Counted from the first letter of the stretch, positions 23,950 through 34,597 are shown. The stretch: DNA of 64,000 nucleotides from Isoetes taiwanensis (GCA_021234155.1 JAJEKV010000238.1:186001-250000), one strand, 5' to 3'. Numbers and translations are program-made. The notes: generated by a model from the sequence alone, not told the origin.

Positions 23950-26215
23950 GAAGAGGAAAGAGAAAAGGAAAAGGGAGGAGAAAAGGGCAAAGTGAAAGGC
24001 AAAAAGCATGGGTAAAAGGAAAAAAGAAATGGAAAAGAGCACGAAAAAGGGAAACGAAAAGAAAGGAAAAAAGGACACTATAAAAAGTAGAAGAGGGAAA
24101 GGGTAATGACAGGAGTAAAAGAGGAAAAAAAAAGGAATGAGGAAAAGGGTAGAGAGAAGGGAAGGAAAAAGGAGAAGGGAAAAGGAAAGAAAAAGAGAAA
24201 GGAAAAAAAGGGGGAAGAGGAGGGAGCGAAAAGGGACAGTGGGAAAGGGGAAGAGGAAAAAGGTGGGAAAGGAGGAAAAAGGAAGGGAAAAAGGACACGA
24301 AAAAAAAAAGGAAATAGAAAAAGGGAGGGAAGAAGGGATGGAAAGGGAAAAAGGAAAAAGGGAGGGGACGGGGAATAGGGAAAAGGGGCATGGGGAAAAG
24401 AGGAAGAGAGAAGAAGGAAAAGAGAAGCAGAAAAAAGGAAGAGAGAAACGAGGGAGGAAAGGGAAAAAGGGAAAAAGAAAAGAACAAAAGAGGTATGAAA
24501 GGGAAAGAAAAAGACTACGAGAAGAAGGGGAGAGGGAAAGGGTGGGCAAAGGGGAGGAACAAATGGCATTGTAGAAAGGGGAAGAGAAATAAAGGGAAGG
24601 GAAAAAAGAACATGAGAAAAAGAAAGGGAAAAAAGAAAAGAAAAGGAGGTGAAGAGAGGGAAATGGAAGGAAAAAAAGGCAAGAAAAAAAGCTGAAGAGA
24701 GAAAGGGTCTGAAGAAGAGGAAAAGGGAAGGGAAAAAGGCTATTGGTAAAAAATAAAGGAAAAGAAAAAGGGGAAGGGGGAAAGGGAAGCGAAGGGTATG
24801 GGATGGGAGAAAAGGAAAATAAAAAGGGTAAAAGAAAAAAGGGAATGTGAAAAGGAGAGGGGAAAAAAGAAAAGGGAAAAGCGAGGAGGGGGAAAATGAA
24901 AACAAGCAAACGTGAAAAAAGGGGGAAAAACAAATGGAAAAAAGGTAAAAGGGGGATAAAATCGAAAAATAGAAAGGGGATGTGAACGAAAAGGAAGAGC
25001 AAAATAGAAAAAGAAAAAGAGAAGGCACAAAGGGAAAAGGAGGGGGAGGTGGGAAAAGGTGAAAAAAGGGGAAAAGAGGAGCGGAAAACAGCATGGAAAA
25101 ATAGAAGAGAAAAGGGACATGGCAAAAAAGGGAAAGGGTGAGAGAAGGGGAAAATCAAAGGAAAACTGGACATATGGAAAGGGGAAAAGGTAGAACGGGC
25201 ATGGGAAAAGAGAAAGAGTGCATGGGGAAGAGGGTGTGATGAAAAGGGCAAAATGGCATAAAGGGCAAGAGTGCATGGGGAAGAGGGTGTGATGAAAAGG
25301 GAAAAATGGCATAAAGGGCAAGAGTGCATGGGGAAAAGGGTGACACAAAGGGAAAAATGGCATGGGAAAAGGAAAAGAGAAGGGAAAAAGAAAAAGGAAG
25401 GGAGAAGGATAATGGAAAAATGAAACAAAAAAAAGGGGAAACGGGAAAGGGCGAGGAAAGGGAGAAAGAAATGGAAAAAGGAAAACGGAAAGGGAAAATA
25501 AAAAGGGAAAGAAGAAAAGAAAGGAAAGATGGCACGGGAAAAAGGGAGAGAAAGGGTGAGGAAAGGAGGAAAAGGGAAGGAAAAATGAGCAAAAAAAAGG
25601 GGAAGAGGAAAAGAATGGGAAAAAAGAGAAGGAAAAAAAGGGGCATGGGAAAAGGCAAGCGGAATAGAAAAGCGAGAAAGGGGGAAAGTGCACGAGAAAA
25701 AGGAAAAGGGGAGGGAAGGGAAAAAAGGAAGGGGGAAAAGGGGAAGAGGGAAAGGGTGAGAATAGGGCAAAAGAGAAGGGAAAGAAGGCACGGGAAAAGG
25801 GAAGGAGAAAAGAAAAGGAGGAAAAGAGCACATAAGAAAAAAGAAAGAGGAAAGGGTGGGAGAAACGGAAAATGAAGAGAAAATAAGTACGGGAGGAAGT
25901 GGAAGAACAAAAGGGTGGGGAAAAGACAAGGCAAAGGCAAAGGCAAAGGCAAAGGCAAAGGCAAAGGGAAAGGGAAAGGGAAAGGGAAAGGGAAAGGGAA
26001 AGGGAGGGGGAAAGAAATGGGAAAAGTGGCATGGAAAAAGGAAAAGAAGGAAAGGTGGAGAAAGGAGGAAAATAGAAGGGAAAGAGGCCATCGAAAAAAG
26101 GAAGAGGAAAAGGGAAGAGAAGGAAACATGCAAGAGAAAAGACAAAGGGAAAATATGTGGAGAAAAAGAGGAAAAGTGAAATGCAGGATACAGGAAAAAG
26201 AAAAGAGAAAGGGAT
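23950..26215 (+). repeat. 2.3-kb nearly pure purine tract (AAGGG/AAAAGG-rich)
   Basis: Almost every base is A or G on the plus strand, in irregular AAAGGG, AAAAGG and GGAAAAAG units, with scattered C and T. It contains a 53-bp tandem unit (GAGTGCATGGGGAAGAGGGT.., copies starting 25216, 25269 and 25322) and a hexanucleotide array, GGCAAA about five times then GGGAAA about seven times (25929-26006). The long open frames here on both strands (Lys/Glu/Arg/Gly or Phe/Ser/Pro/Leu only) come from base bias and are not genes. Such mirror-symmetric tracts can form triplex DNA. Confidence 0.95.
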
Positions 26216-26263
26216 TGGGCTTTTCTCATTGTGACCCAAAACATTTACAGGCTCTTAACTTAT

Positions 26264-26291
26264 GCCCAGCAACGCTGGGTACCATTACTAG
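26264..26291 (+). mobile_element. Helitron-like 3' terminus (copy 2)
   Basis: GCCCAGC-AAC-GCTGGGT hairpin, 7-base spacer, then CTAG followed by T and an (AT)n run. CATTTACAG lies upstream, as in copy 1 at 12271. It sits directly after the purine tract, so that tract may be the 3' part of a Helitron inserted into Sola 1. No 5' end was located. Confidence 0.6.
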
Positions 26292-26763
26292 TATATATAT
26301 ATATATCTCTATCCTGAAATGGCCATTCTTTTTTGGACACCAATCATCTTATGTTGGCTTGGCACTTGTTTAGTAATTGTAATTGTAACTAGTTAGTGTG
26401 AATTGCTTGTTGACTTCAAAATTGTTGACTTACGCATCACCAAACATGTTGGTCAATGAAAGTCAAACATTTGCTTGGGGGTGATTCACACTTGTTGACT
26501 TGAAAATTGTTGACTTACTTCCACCACATCAGGTACTGCTTTGGCCTTTTTGAAAAGTTTGTACGGGAAATCCTCCGGCACAATAACCAAAAGCTTCTTT
26601 CCAACACACTAGCACTGTGCAGTGAAAACTATTAGAAAAATTATATCAGTACAACAGGTAGAAAGAAACACAGTAGAATCATCATAGTTTCTTAGTTATT
26701 GATTTGGATGGAGCTCGTTTGCTGGAGGAAACTTGCTTGGAATTATTCTTAGAAGGAGATTCT

Positions 26764-28365
26764 CAAACTGATGCCAAATCAGTTTCTTCCTCTGTGATTG
26801 TCTTCTCCACAATATCAGCACGTTTGTCCAAATTGGAAACATAATCATCTATATTCTTCAACACTGCTTCACATTCTTCATCTATTACTTGCACAGCATT
26901 ATCTTCAATTCTGTTAGAAATGTCAACTATAGAGTTTGAAATTTTCAAACTTGAGCCTGCATCATTTAAATTATCAAACTAAATAAGTACTTATAGAAAA
27001 AAAATCCAAAGTAGTTATACTTCACAAGAATAACTTACTTTCAGTCTTTTACAACTATTACTTTGTTCAGCATTGTCTCTCTTCAAGTTTGGGTTTGTGG
27101 AAGATAATAAAGTGCAATCTTCAATAGATTGCATAATTATATTAGGCTCCTCCAAGTCAGCAGGTGTGCTTAATGATGGATCTTGACTCTTTTCAATGGA
27201 CTGCACTGCACTATAATTGGGAGCAGATTCCATTGCAGATCTACATGGAAGTCCAATGGACCTGAACCAATTATGAGGCATCTAGCTCTCACAAGAGGGA
27301 CAAGTTGATCTCTTTGAGAAACATATGTAAGCGCAAATTGGATGAAAACTGTGCATGCAATGTGCAACAATGGCTGAGACACAAAGTGGGTCATAGGCAT
27401 ATGTACAGAAAGAACAACTTTGTAATCTTGCAAATGCTACGGTAGAGCATTTTGGATGTTCTAAAAATTAAAGGTTGAGTTGCAGTCCAGACATCTTATT
27501 TAGAGATGAAGCTATTTCTTTCAACTTCTCCAGCCTTGGTTGGAGTGTATGTTCTTCATCTTCTGCCTGTTTAAAAATAAAAAGAATGATGAAGCAGAAA
27601 GAAAAAGTATTGAGCACTATGTAATTGCAAAGGTCATTAGCAATTACCCCTTTGTGAATTTCCTCCATACTCTTGTATGCTGTTGTCGCCTCCAAAAGTT
27701 TATTTTCCTTGGAAAACAGCATTGACGACAAGAATGTAATGACACTGGAGTGCTCACACCTGGCCTTTGCTGCTTCAATTTGCTGTTTTGTAGCATCCAC
27801 CTCGTAACTGCACTTCTTCCACAACTTCCTTTTTTTCCTTCATTTCACTGGCTGCACTTTTAACTCTAACATTCAAGTCATCCTTCTGCTTATCTAACTC
27901 AGCGATCAAGAAGTTGATGACAGAATAGTCCACTACACAACCAACAACGTTTGTATGAGGAAATAAGGACTCATACTCATCTTCTTTCTCAAGCTTAGCT
28001 GTAACACTTTTCTTTATTTTAACCACAAATGACTGCCAGTTAATCTTTTGTCCTCTCACATGCAAAGTGAATGCCCGTGCAAAAAACTTCCCAATCTCTC
28101 CAACACAAACATCAGTTCTTTGGTAACATCTTCTGTAGATGTTCATAAACTGATCCACAAATAGTGGATTCATTCGACTAGACTTATAAATTTGCTTGGT
28201 ACCCACCAGTTTTACACATCCAAATATTTTGCTTATCTCATCTTCAGCCACATCTGGCTTTCTTACATCTGAAGAGGTCATGCCCTCACAAGGCAACACA
28301 GATGTGTCAAACATCCTCCTTGCTTCCTCTTCGTCTATGGTCACTTTAGGTTGAGTCTTCTATCT
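26764..28365 (-). pseudogene. Coiled-coil/RING protein of Sola 1 (partly decayed)
   Basis: Minus-strand gene with segments 27648-28365 (helical N-terminal region, coiled coil, a frameshift near 27820), 27039-27566 and 26764-26956, separated by GT..AG introns. The middle segment carries a RING-like zinc-binding pattern: CSFC, 14 residues, CMHSFHPIC, then CPSC. A Ser-rich tail with a basic CKRLK follows, and the last segment is a helical stretch. Two in-frame stops flank the RING (CTT TAA TTT and AGC TAG ATG); each is one C-to-T change from Gln. The 5' exon was not identified. RING proteins of this type are usually ubiquitin ligases; any role in transposition is inference. A counterpart lies at 54660-56373 in Sola 2. 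Confidence 0.65.
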
Positions 28366-29159
28366 CTACACCAGCTTTGAAATTATATATCAGTGGAAGT
28401 TCTTCATTGTGTCTGCAAAAAACTAAACCAATCCAAATCATAGCACTAAGTATCCTGAATAGTACTAACTTTAAGAGCTTAGCAATGAACTGCTACTTTT
28501 TCTAAATAATTACTAATTGTCATCAACACCAATTACCTTGAGCCTACTGTCTGCAAAATAGCAAATGCTTAGCATGTCATGCTAAATAGTAGCTAACTTT
28601 TTCTAACTTAGCACTGAACTTCATCTTCTTAGCAACCGCCGCTAATAACAATTTGAGCCTGCAAGTGTAGCATAAAATTTGCGTTGTTAATGTAACCTGC
28701 TACTTAGCAAATGTTGCCTGCAAACATAGAACGAAATCACTAAGTAACTCGTACATAGCACATACTAACTAGCAAGTACTGCCTGCGAAACATAGTACCA
28801 ATATAACATGTTAGCATAAATTGCTAACTGATTGTCTGCAAACATAGTACTAAATGCTTAACTCGTTAGCATCAACTACTGAACTTGTACGACCAAACAT
28901 TACTGCGGTGTATTTTTCGCTGATGCCAAGCACAAAAAATTCTAGCTTGAAATATCACACTAATAAAGAGATGAATCAAAGCAAGATGGAATGCAATCCT
29001 CCACACCTGCTATATTAACTTTTGTCCTCAATATAGAAGCATGAAATATAATAGAATGAAACCATTTCCACATTATTTACCATTCCCAAAGATTTGTCAA
29101 CAAAGATTAGATGCTTACCACTAAAAGAACTTTTCTTGAGTCTGAGAAATTGTTCAGAT
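28366..29159. other. 5' side of the RING gene, rich in GCTAA/TTAGC motifs
   Basis: Non-coding, with many short TTAGCA / GTACTAA motifs. The same style of sequence (TTAGTGCTAA) fills the first intron of transposase 1 (19430-19740). An unidentified first exon of the RING gene may lie here. Confidence 0.35.
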
Positions 29160-29480
29160 GAGCAATTTAATCCGAGCTCTTTACCAAGCGGGGTAATGGG
29201 ATCTCGATTGACTGGCAATCGATTGTTTAGAATGGTACAAATAACCGAATTCGATAATTACTGCTGTGGAAGCAGCACAGTCACAGCAATTTAATCCGGC
29301 CAGTTAACCAAGCAGGGAAATGGGATCTCAATTGGGGCTTTTGTTGAATCTAATGACTGGCAATTGATTTTTAGAATGGTACAAATAACGGATTTCGATA
29401 ATTACTGTTGTAGGAGCAGTACAGTCACAGCAATTTGATCCGGCCAGTTAACCAAGCAGAGTACGGGGATCTCGATGGGG
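29160..29480 (+). repeat. Subterminal repeats of Sola 1
   Basis: The block AGCAATTT-ATCCG...CCAAGC.G, with GGGATCTCGAT and GAATGGTACAAATAAC, occurs almost three times (starting 29161, 29285 and 29429). It lies 200-500 bases inside the right end of Sola 1, where transposase-binding repeats are often found. Confidence 0.8.
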
Positions 29481-29681
29481 AGTAGCTATCTTTCTGAATC
29501 TGATCCAAGAAACTCCAAGAAAGAAGGAAAGGAAGAAAGGTTCGACGGTTTAGGATCCCATGGGTGGGATTTAGTGCTAAAATAAAATTTAAAAATTCAA
29601 TTACACCCCGTTAATTAGCGCTATTAGTTAGGGCTAAAAATGGCGTCATTTATGCCACCCATAGCGTGCGAGGACCCCAAT

Positions 29682-30289
29682 TGCAGAATCAGGGCCAGAG
29701 CCCGGAGCTTTTCTCAAACGATCCAGTTCTTAAAACATGCGATGTATCAACAGTTGTAGCCAATCAATGGTCTGATCATATTGAATAACAGCTATGGCGG
29801 TGTTGAAAAAAGTATTTGTTGATGTGGGTATTTTGGCAAAATGGCCAAAGAACTTTCTCCGCAAAAACTTGACAAAAGACTCATGGTTCTTGGCAAAGGT
29901 AGTGAGCTTGGTGGAAGTAGCAGAGTAGGAGAGATCCACATACATCAAAGTCTTGTAAATCCGACCATCCCAAAGAATTTGGTGTGCTGACAGCGAAAGA
30001 CCTTGGAGACCAGTGCCAGATTGAGGAAAATTTGAGTTCCATCCACTGACGTTTGAAAACTCGTGGGAGTACTGACAAGATTGGCAACAAATTGCCGGAG
30101 TTGCCCAGGCTTGGGGATTGGAAATTCCTGATCAGCAAAATAATCTAGGCCTACCCTGACCACAACAACGTGATTTTGGCCTGGTAAAGGCACTGGAAGA
30201 GAGGTGCTGGAAAAACTTACCGTGGCCTCCATTGGTGTGATTACATGCAGAGTGTTGAATCGCGAAGAGGCAGCCATGGGCATCGACGG
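29682..30289 (-). pseudogene. Element C env-position ORF, N-terminal part
   Basis: Minus-strand relic matching residues 1-170 or so of the element A ORF. PKPGQLRQFVANLVS matches PNPTQLQQFVAHIVN, SVDGTQIFL matches MVDGTTILL, and NHESFVKFLRRKFFG matches PHDTFVKFLWRKLLG. Frames change several times. Element A is inserted at 30289, just before or within the start of this ORF; Sola 1 cuts it at 29682. Confidence 0.8.
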
Positions 30290-30876
30290 TGTTTGGGGTC
30301 TGGGTTCGGGAACTCCTGCAAAACAGCCCTCTGTGAGGACCCTTGGATCTAACAGGAGAATCTGGGAGCTATGTCACGCGGGATTTGCAAGAAAAACAAG
30401 GAAAAGGGAAAAGAAAACAAAAGAGAACAATGAGATCACAATAATGAGCTTCCTTGATGTCAATGAAGATACATGAGCTCTCGCAATCGAGAGAAAACTG
30501 AAGTGAAACAAGACTCAAAACTCATCTAAAACTCATGTGCTAGCTCTACTCATATATATAGTACAATGGCCTTTGGCCCAATATAGACACTCTGACTGAT
30601 TTCGGTGCCGACTCCTGGAAGAAGGCCTGATTTGCAGGAATGCTGGCGGTGCCTCTTGAAGTGCCTGAAACCACGCTGACGCTGACGCGGGCGGTGACGG
30701 GCCGTCACTTGTCTGAGCGCCTCCTCTTGACGCCAGGCATGGTCTTTGTCTGCGTGGTCTGCTTGGTCTTCTGCTGGGCCTTTGACGACTGACCTGTGCC
30801 TGACTGTAGATCCTTGGCCTTGACTTGGTCCGTCGTATGCATGAATAGTCCTGTACCAGGAGGCACAGGACTAACA
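30290..30876 (-). repeat. 3' LTR of element A
   Basis: 587 bp, from TGTTTGGGG to GGACTAACA, nearly identical to 47980-48565. A TATATATA motif lies at about 30542 (both LTRs), a plausible promoter TATA. The LTR also encodes the last 57 residues of the upstream ORF on the minus strand. Confidence 0.92.
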
Positions 30877-33632
30877 CTCCCCCCCACCAAACGACACTCA
30901 GAGTGAAGAAAAGGAGGAAGTGTTTCCGAGGGCGGGAAACCAGCAGTTTGAAAGTGATCCTCACGGGAATGAGGACGGGCGCCATTATGGTAATTGCCAA
31001 TGAGGTCCTGGCGTGTTTGAAGAGCATCAGGAGTGTTGAGCCCAAGGGCAGGATCTGCATCAATGAGGAATTTAGAGCGCACCATGCCTTCCAGGGCAGC
31101 ATGTGCTTCCGAAGGAACGAACTGGCACTCCATGAGAAGACAGGTCTGTAGACCGAAGGCACTGACGCTGGCATTCGGGTTGCAATAAAAGATGGGACGC
31201 TGCCGATTTAAGGAGCTTACCAGGATGCACTTGAGAGCAGCACAGAAGCCAGCTTGACAGATCCAATTTGCAGTGTGGTCCAGGGTGGCACCATCCTCCC
31301 AATCGGAGCGTCTGACAAAACGAGGATCCCACCGGAGATCCGTCGAGATCTGAGGGGGAGTCCACCCTGCGTGGCCATCCAGGACCTTGGTCCAAAAGGG
31401 AAGACGCCAGTCGGAGGTCAAAAATCTGGGGCATGGAGGGACACCCAGTGAAGCATATGGAGAGGGAGCCATGCCCATGGGCGTGGGCTGCTGAGCCTGT
31501 TCCCTGAATTCATGGACGAGGTCTGGATCAAGAGCTTTGCACCACTGGTTCCAAGCAGAAGCAGAGAGCTGAGTATAGACAGGAGGACTATCCCAACCTA
31601 TTGGTATTGTCTTGCTATCCAAAAGGGCACGCAGTTGATTGTAGCCGGCTAAGTGCTGCATATAAACTTGGGCAAACGGAAGATCCTCAAGATGCCCAAG
31701 ATTCTTCCGCACCTGTTCCAGTGTTTCAGCTTGCCATAGAGGTAAATGATGAGCAAGCTCTGGTATATACTCCTGATGAAGAGTGTGAGTCCGATCATGA
31801 TCTTTGAGATACGGGTTGTTATCCAATAACAACCAGTGAGCCTGTGAGTCGCCCTGAAAGTTTTGATGTGGCCCATCACGGAATTTGTCTTGTGTATCAG
31901 CCAGATAGAAGTCATGGAAGATGTACGCCATCGGCTGAACAACTCTAAAGGTGATCAAATCCGGGTCTTCACAGTGAATGAGGTCGAAGATTAAAAGGGC
32001 ACAGAGTAAACCTTTGTCTTCAACTGAGAGGTCTGGCCAAATCCGGAGAAAATCCTCACTGCGCATGTGGGCATCAACCTGACCATCTGCTGTGTACCAC
32101 TTCAAAAGAAAGAGGTGGCGGCGGGCAACCACATAATCTAGGTAACTGGAAGGAATAGCGAAATCCACAGACATGTGGAGAGATATATTAATGTAGCCCT
32201 CTTGTTTAGTTTGGGCCTCTTCGACAGATTGGACAGCTTGCTGGAGCTGATGTTCAAGATCGCGGATCTGGTTTTCCTTTTCTAACAGAAGACGTGACTG
32301 ATCACGGACCCGTTTCTGAGGAAGCGTGGCATGTGAAGAGGATTGCCCAGGAGTATGGAGTCGCGGCGTGGCAATCTCTGCATCATCAAGTATCTTTTGC
32401 TTCTTGGCCTCCGTGAGTTGATCCTGGAGAGGCGTGAGCTGACTGGTCAGCGTGGAAAGCTGAGCTTCTAAAGAGGCTATTTGAGCGTCACGCTCTGTAA
32501 AGGCATGGGCTTGAGTGGTGTAATTCCGAGAAAGCTTTGTATACAGCGTGTCAAGCTTAGCAATGTCTTTATCCTTGTCAACCAAGAGAGTTTCCCTTGC
32601 CTTGACCTGCTCCAACAATTCCTGAATGGTGGTTTGCAATTGAGCCTGCTGGTCAGCAAGCAGACTGTTCTGATCGTTGGCATTCTTTAGATCCTCACGG
32701 GCCTGTAAAAGAGCCTCGTGCTTTTCTTGAAGCTTGTCCTCCAGAGTGTGAACTTGCGTGGTAGCAGCTTGAAGGTCTCTGTGAACCGCGTCCGAGGTCT
32801 CCAGGGATGCTTGAACCCCATTCATGAGAATTTCCTGGGATTCTTGCAACTTGAGAGCAGCAGCTTGAACATCCTGCTGGTATTGATACAGAAGCTGGCG
32901 AGGATGTGGAGGTGCAGGGGCCTGCTGTTGCCGTGTTTGTGACGTTTGAGAGACATGATGAGAATCGGAGGGCATGGATTCTGTGGAGGAAGAAGAGACT
33001 GTGACATGTGTGGCATTGCATTGAACATGACCAGGAGAAGAAGGGCGTGAAGGTGCAGCCTGTTGGGTGTGAGGAAGGGAATGAAGGGACCGCTGAGTGG
33101 AGGCATGAGAAACAGAAGGTGACCCCGAGAGAGGAAGATAATGACGGATTATGGCTTGAAGATGAGCGCCCACCGAGGAATCAAAGCCAGAGGAAGGGGC
33201 AGCTCGAATACGATCTACTTCTTGAGGAAGTCGGAAGAACAGCAATCGGGGCCAATCCAGATGGTGAGTGGAGCTTGTGGCCGTGATGACAATATTGTAG
33301 AATGGTTTGTTGATATGGGTGTTTTTGATTGAATACCCAAGCAATTTGCGCCAGAGAAACTTGACAAAAGTATCATGGGGCTTGGCAATGTTTGTGAGAC
33401 GATGCATGTTAGCTTGATAAGGAACAGCGCCAAACTGAGTGACATCTATGTCCTGTAAGGTAGCCCAAGATAAAGAAGGTTTTTGCAAAGGAATATGGAA
33501 TACCTCAGAGATCAGGGGCTGAGTAAGCAAAATGGTGGTGCCATCGACCATGGTAGCATAGCCTTCCGGGCTGTTGACGATATGAGCAACAAACTGCTGC
33601 AATTGCGTTGGATTTGGTGCAGGAAGGTCCAT
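30705..33632 (-). CDS. Env-position coiled-coil ORF of element A, 975 aa, open
   Basis: Reads from ATG (33630-33632, MDLPAPNPTQ) to a stop inside the 3' LTR. Order: a conserved globular N-terminus (1-190); a Ser/Thr/Pro/Gln-rich linker; a long Gln/Leu-rich coiled coil (about 240-480); a globular region (about 480-880) containing NRQRPIFYCNPNASVSAFGL; and a C-terminus encoded by the LTR that ends in basic KRRRSDK. No membrane segment or signal peptide is seen, so it is not a classic envelope protein. The same ORF exists in element C, so it belongs to the family. It is the only long frame of element A without stops. Function unknown; a nuclear or particle-associated structural protein is possible. 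Confidence 0.75.
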   Translation of the reverse strand: MDLPAPNPTQLQQFVAHIVNSPEGYATMVDGTTILLTQPLISEVFHIPLQKPSLSWATLQDIDVTQFGAVPYQANMHRLTNIAKPHDTFVKFLWRKLLGYSIKNTHINKPFYNIVITATSSTHHLDWPRLLFFRLPQEVDRIRAAPSSGFDSSVGAHLQAIIRHYLPLSGSPSVSHASTQRSLHSLPHTQQAAPSRPSSPGHVQCNATHVTVSSSSTESMPSDSHHVSQTSQTRQQQAPAPPHPRQLLYQYQQDVQAAALKLQESQEILMNGVQASLETSDAVHRDLQAATTQVHTLEDKLQEKHEALLQAREDLKNANDQNSLLADQQAQLQTTIQELLEQVKARETLLVDKDKDIAKLDTLYTKLSRNYTTQAHAFTERDAQIASLEAQLSTLTSQLTPLQDQLTEAKKQKILDDAEIATPRLHTPGQSSSHATLPQKRVRDQSRLLLEKENQIRDLEHQLQQAVQSVEEAQTKQEGYINISLHMSVDFAIPSSYLDYVVARRHLFLLKWYTADGQVDAHMRSEDFLRIWPDLSVEDKGLLCALLIFDLIHCEDPDLITFRVVQPMAYIFHDFYLADTQDKFRDGPHQNFQGDSQAHWLLLDNNPYLKDHDRTHTLHQEYIPELAHHLPLWQAETLEQVRKNLGHLEDLPFAQVYMQHLAGYNQLRALLDSKTIPIGWDSPPVYTQLSASAWNQWCKALDPDLVHEFREQAQQPTPMGMAPSPYASLGVPPCPRFLTSDWRLPFWTKVLDGHAGWTPPQISTDLRWDPRFVRRSDWEDGATLDHTANWICQAGFCAALKCILVSSLNRQRPIFYCNPNASVSAFGLQTCLLMECQFVPSEAHAALEGMVRSKFLIDADPALGLNTPDALQTRQDLIGNYHNGARPHSREDHFQTAGFPPSETLPPFLHSECRLVGGSVSPVPPGTGLFMHTTDQVKAKDLQSGTGQSSKAQQKTKQTTQTKTMPGVKRRRSDK
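30877..30890 (-). promoter_or_regulatory. Polypurine tract of element A
   Basis: GGTGGGGGGGAG on the minus strand, directly before the 3' LTR. This is the standard plus-strand primer of LTR retroelements. Confidence 0.8.
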
Positions 33633-34290
33633 TTGTGAGAATTCAGAGCTCCCCGGCGCCCGCGACTTCACGATTTCGGGCCGACGAGGGCGCCGCGAAG
33701 GTGGGTGTCGAGAAGGTCACAGACTCAAAAAGAGCTGGATCCCTTGGAGCGTAAGCCCGAGGTGAGGAAATTTAAGTCGTACGCCATGGCAAAGAGCGGC
33801 AGAAAGGAACAGGAAGAACTGTCTTGAGAAGGCGGAGAGCGGAGAGCGGAAGACGAAGACGAAGATGGACGAAAAGGTGTTTAGGGCGCACAAGGGTTGA
33901 GCGAAGGGGCATGATGAGAATGAAACGGTGGCCGTTGATGATACCAGGTGGCGGTAGATGCGAAGGAGGCGATTGAGAGGCGAAAATTTGGCTATGTCCC
34001 CAAACAGTTAAGGGAGAAGGGATGAACGGTGGAGATGAAACGTGAATGAACGATCGGAGGTGACAGCTGGCGAAGGTACACATATTAATGTGCGACGGGC
34101 GTGAAAAGAAGGAATGTCATTTAATGCTGGCAACTCGAAGTGGGATATCATTAAAACGAAGGTGTCAGAAGGTACCATGGCTAGATATGCGGCGGGAGAA
34201 AAGATTCCTCATTTAGAAACAGCCTTGCATTGCAACCACGTCGGCGAGTTTTCTGATTGGACCACGTCGACAAGAGTCCCGTCGGTTGGA

Positions 34291-34299
34291 CTATAAAAG
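34291..34299 (+). promoter_or_regulatory. TATA box of the antisense mini-gene
   Basis: CTATAAAAG, a canonical plant TATA box, lies about 42 bases before the mini-gene ATG. Element C has CTATAAG (48998-49004) about 46 bases before its own copy. Confidence 0.65.
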
Positions 34300-34333
34300 A
34301 CGAGCAGTGGGCAGAGCGAAGACACCCTTTGCG

Positions 34334-34597
34334 ATGATGAGTATGGCAGCGGCCGGATTGAACGAAGATTGCACTATACCAACAAACTGCCAGGAGTGGA
34401 TTACGTGCAAAATGAACTGCTTGGACCTGTGGAAATGCCACAACCGTGGCATTGCAATGGACGGGTGGTGCAAGAGGATGGCTGAACATCCCGACCCCAT
34501 GACCAACGCCATGGAGGTGGTGGTCCATCTGCGCTGGGATCCGGAGCAGAACTACTACCACATCCTGCGCATCACCTCTGCTCCCAACCCGGAGTAG
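34334..34597 (+). CDS. Antisense mini-gene of element A, 87 aa
   Basis: Lies on the strand opposite gag-pol, between the integrase end and the env-position ORF. From MMSMAAAGLNEDC to RITSAPNPE, then TAG. Visible features: several Cys (DCTIPTNC, CKMNCLDLWKC), Trp-rich turns, and a C-terminal strand-like part (MEVVVHLRWDPEQNYYHILR). The element C copy (49046-49212 plus 56862-56931) preserves CxEWIT, GIxMDGW and HLxxxxxxxYHIL, with a similar TATA box. Conservation of box and frame argues for a real gene. Antisense ORFs after pol are known in some plant Tat-type elements such as Grande; whether this is related is unknown. It may make a small regulatory protein or an antisense RNA. Confidence 0.65.
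   Translation: MMSMAAAGLNEDCTIPTNCQEWITCKMNCLDLWKCHNRGIAMDGWCKRMAEHPDPMTNAMEVVVHLRWDPEQNYYHILRITSAPNPE

Larger units (their letters stand above)
18532..29677 (+). mobile_element. Sola-like DNA transposon 1 (11.1 kb)
   Basis: Terminal inverted repeats start GGGTCCTCGCA at both ends; 16 of the first 19 positions match and the three differences are C/T. The 4-bp target duplication CAAT is at 18528-18531 and 29678-29681. Deleting the insert and one CAAT restores the reading frame of the element C ORF, so the ends are exact. Content: DDD transposase (+), a small acidic protein (-), and a coiled-coil/RING protein (-), plus later insertions. A 4-bp duplication with a transposase carrying SDGxxSQFK and HGKGxxDG fits the Sola superfamily; this assignment is from memory of the family, not from a search. 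The transposase is broken, so the copy is non-autonomous. Confidence 0.85.

Noticed and set aside
26292-26320. ATCTCTATCC as a Helitron 5' end directly after copy 2
   Set aside because: Only a short match to a loose 5' motif; no paired 3' end was identified for it.
23858-26373. Very long open frames (up to 767 codons) on both strands
   Set aside because: They are made of only a few residue types because the DNA is almost pure purine on one strand; no start context, domains or introns.
30705-33632. Calling the env-position ORF an envelope gene
   Set aside because: No signal peptide, no membrane helix and no fusion-type features; long coiled coil instead.
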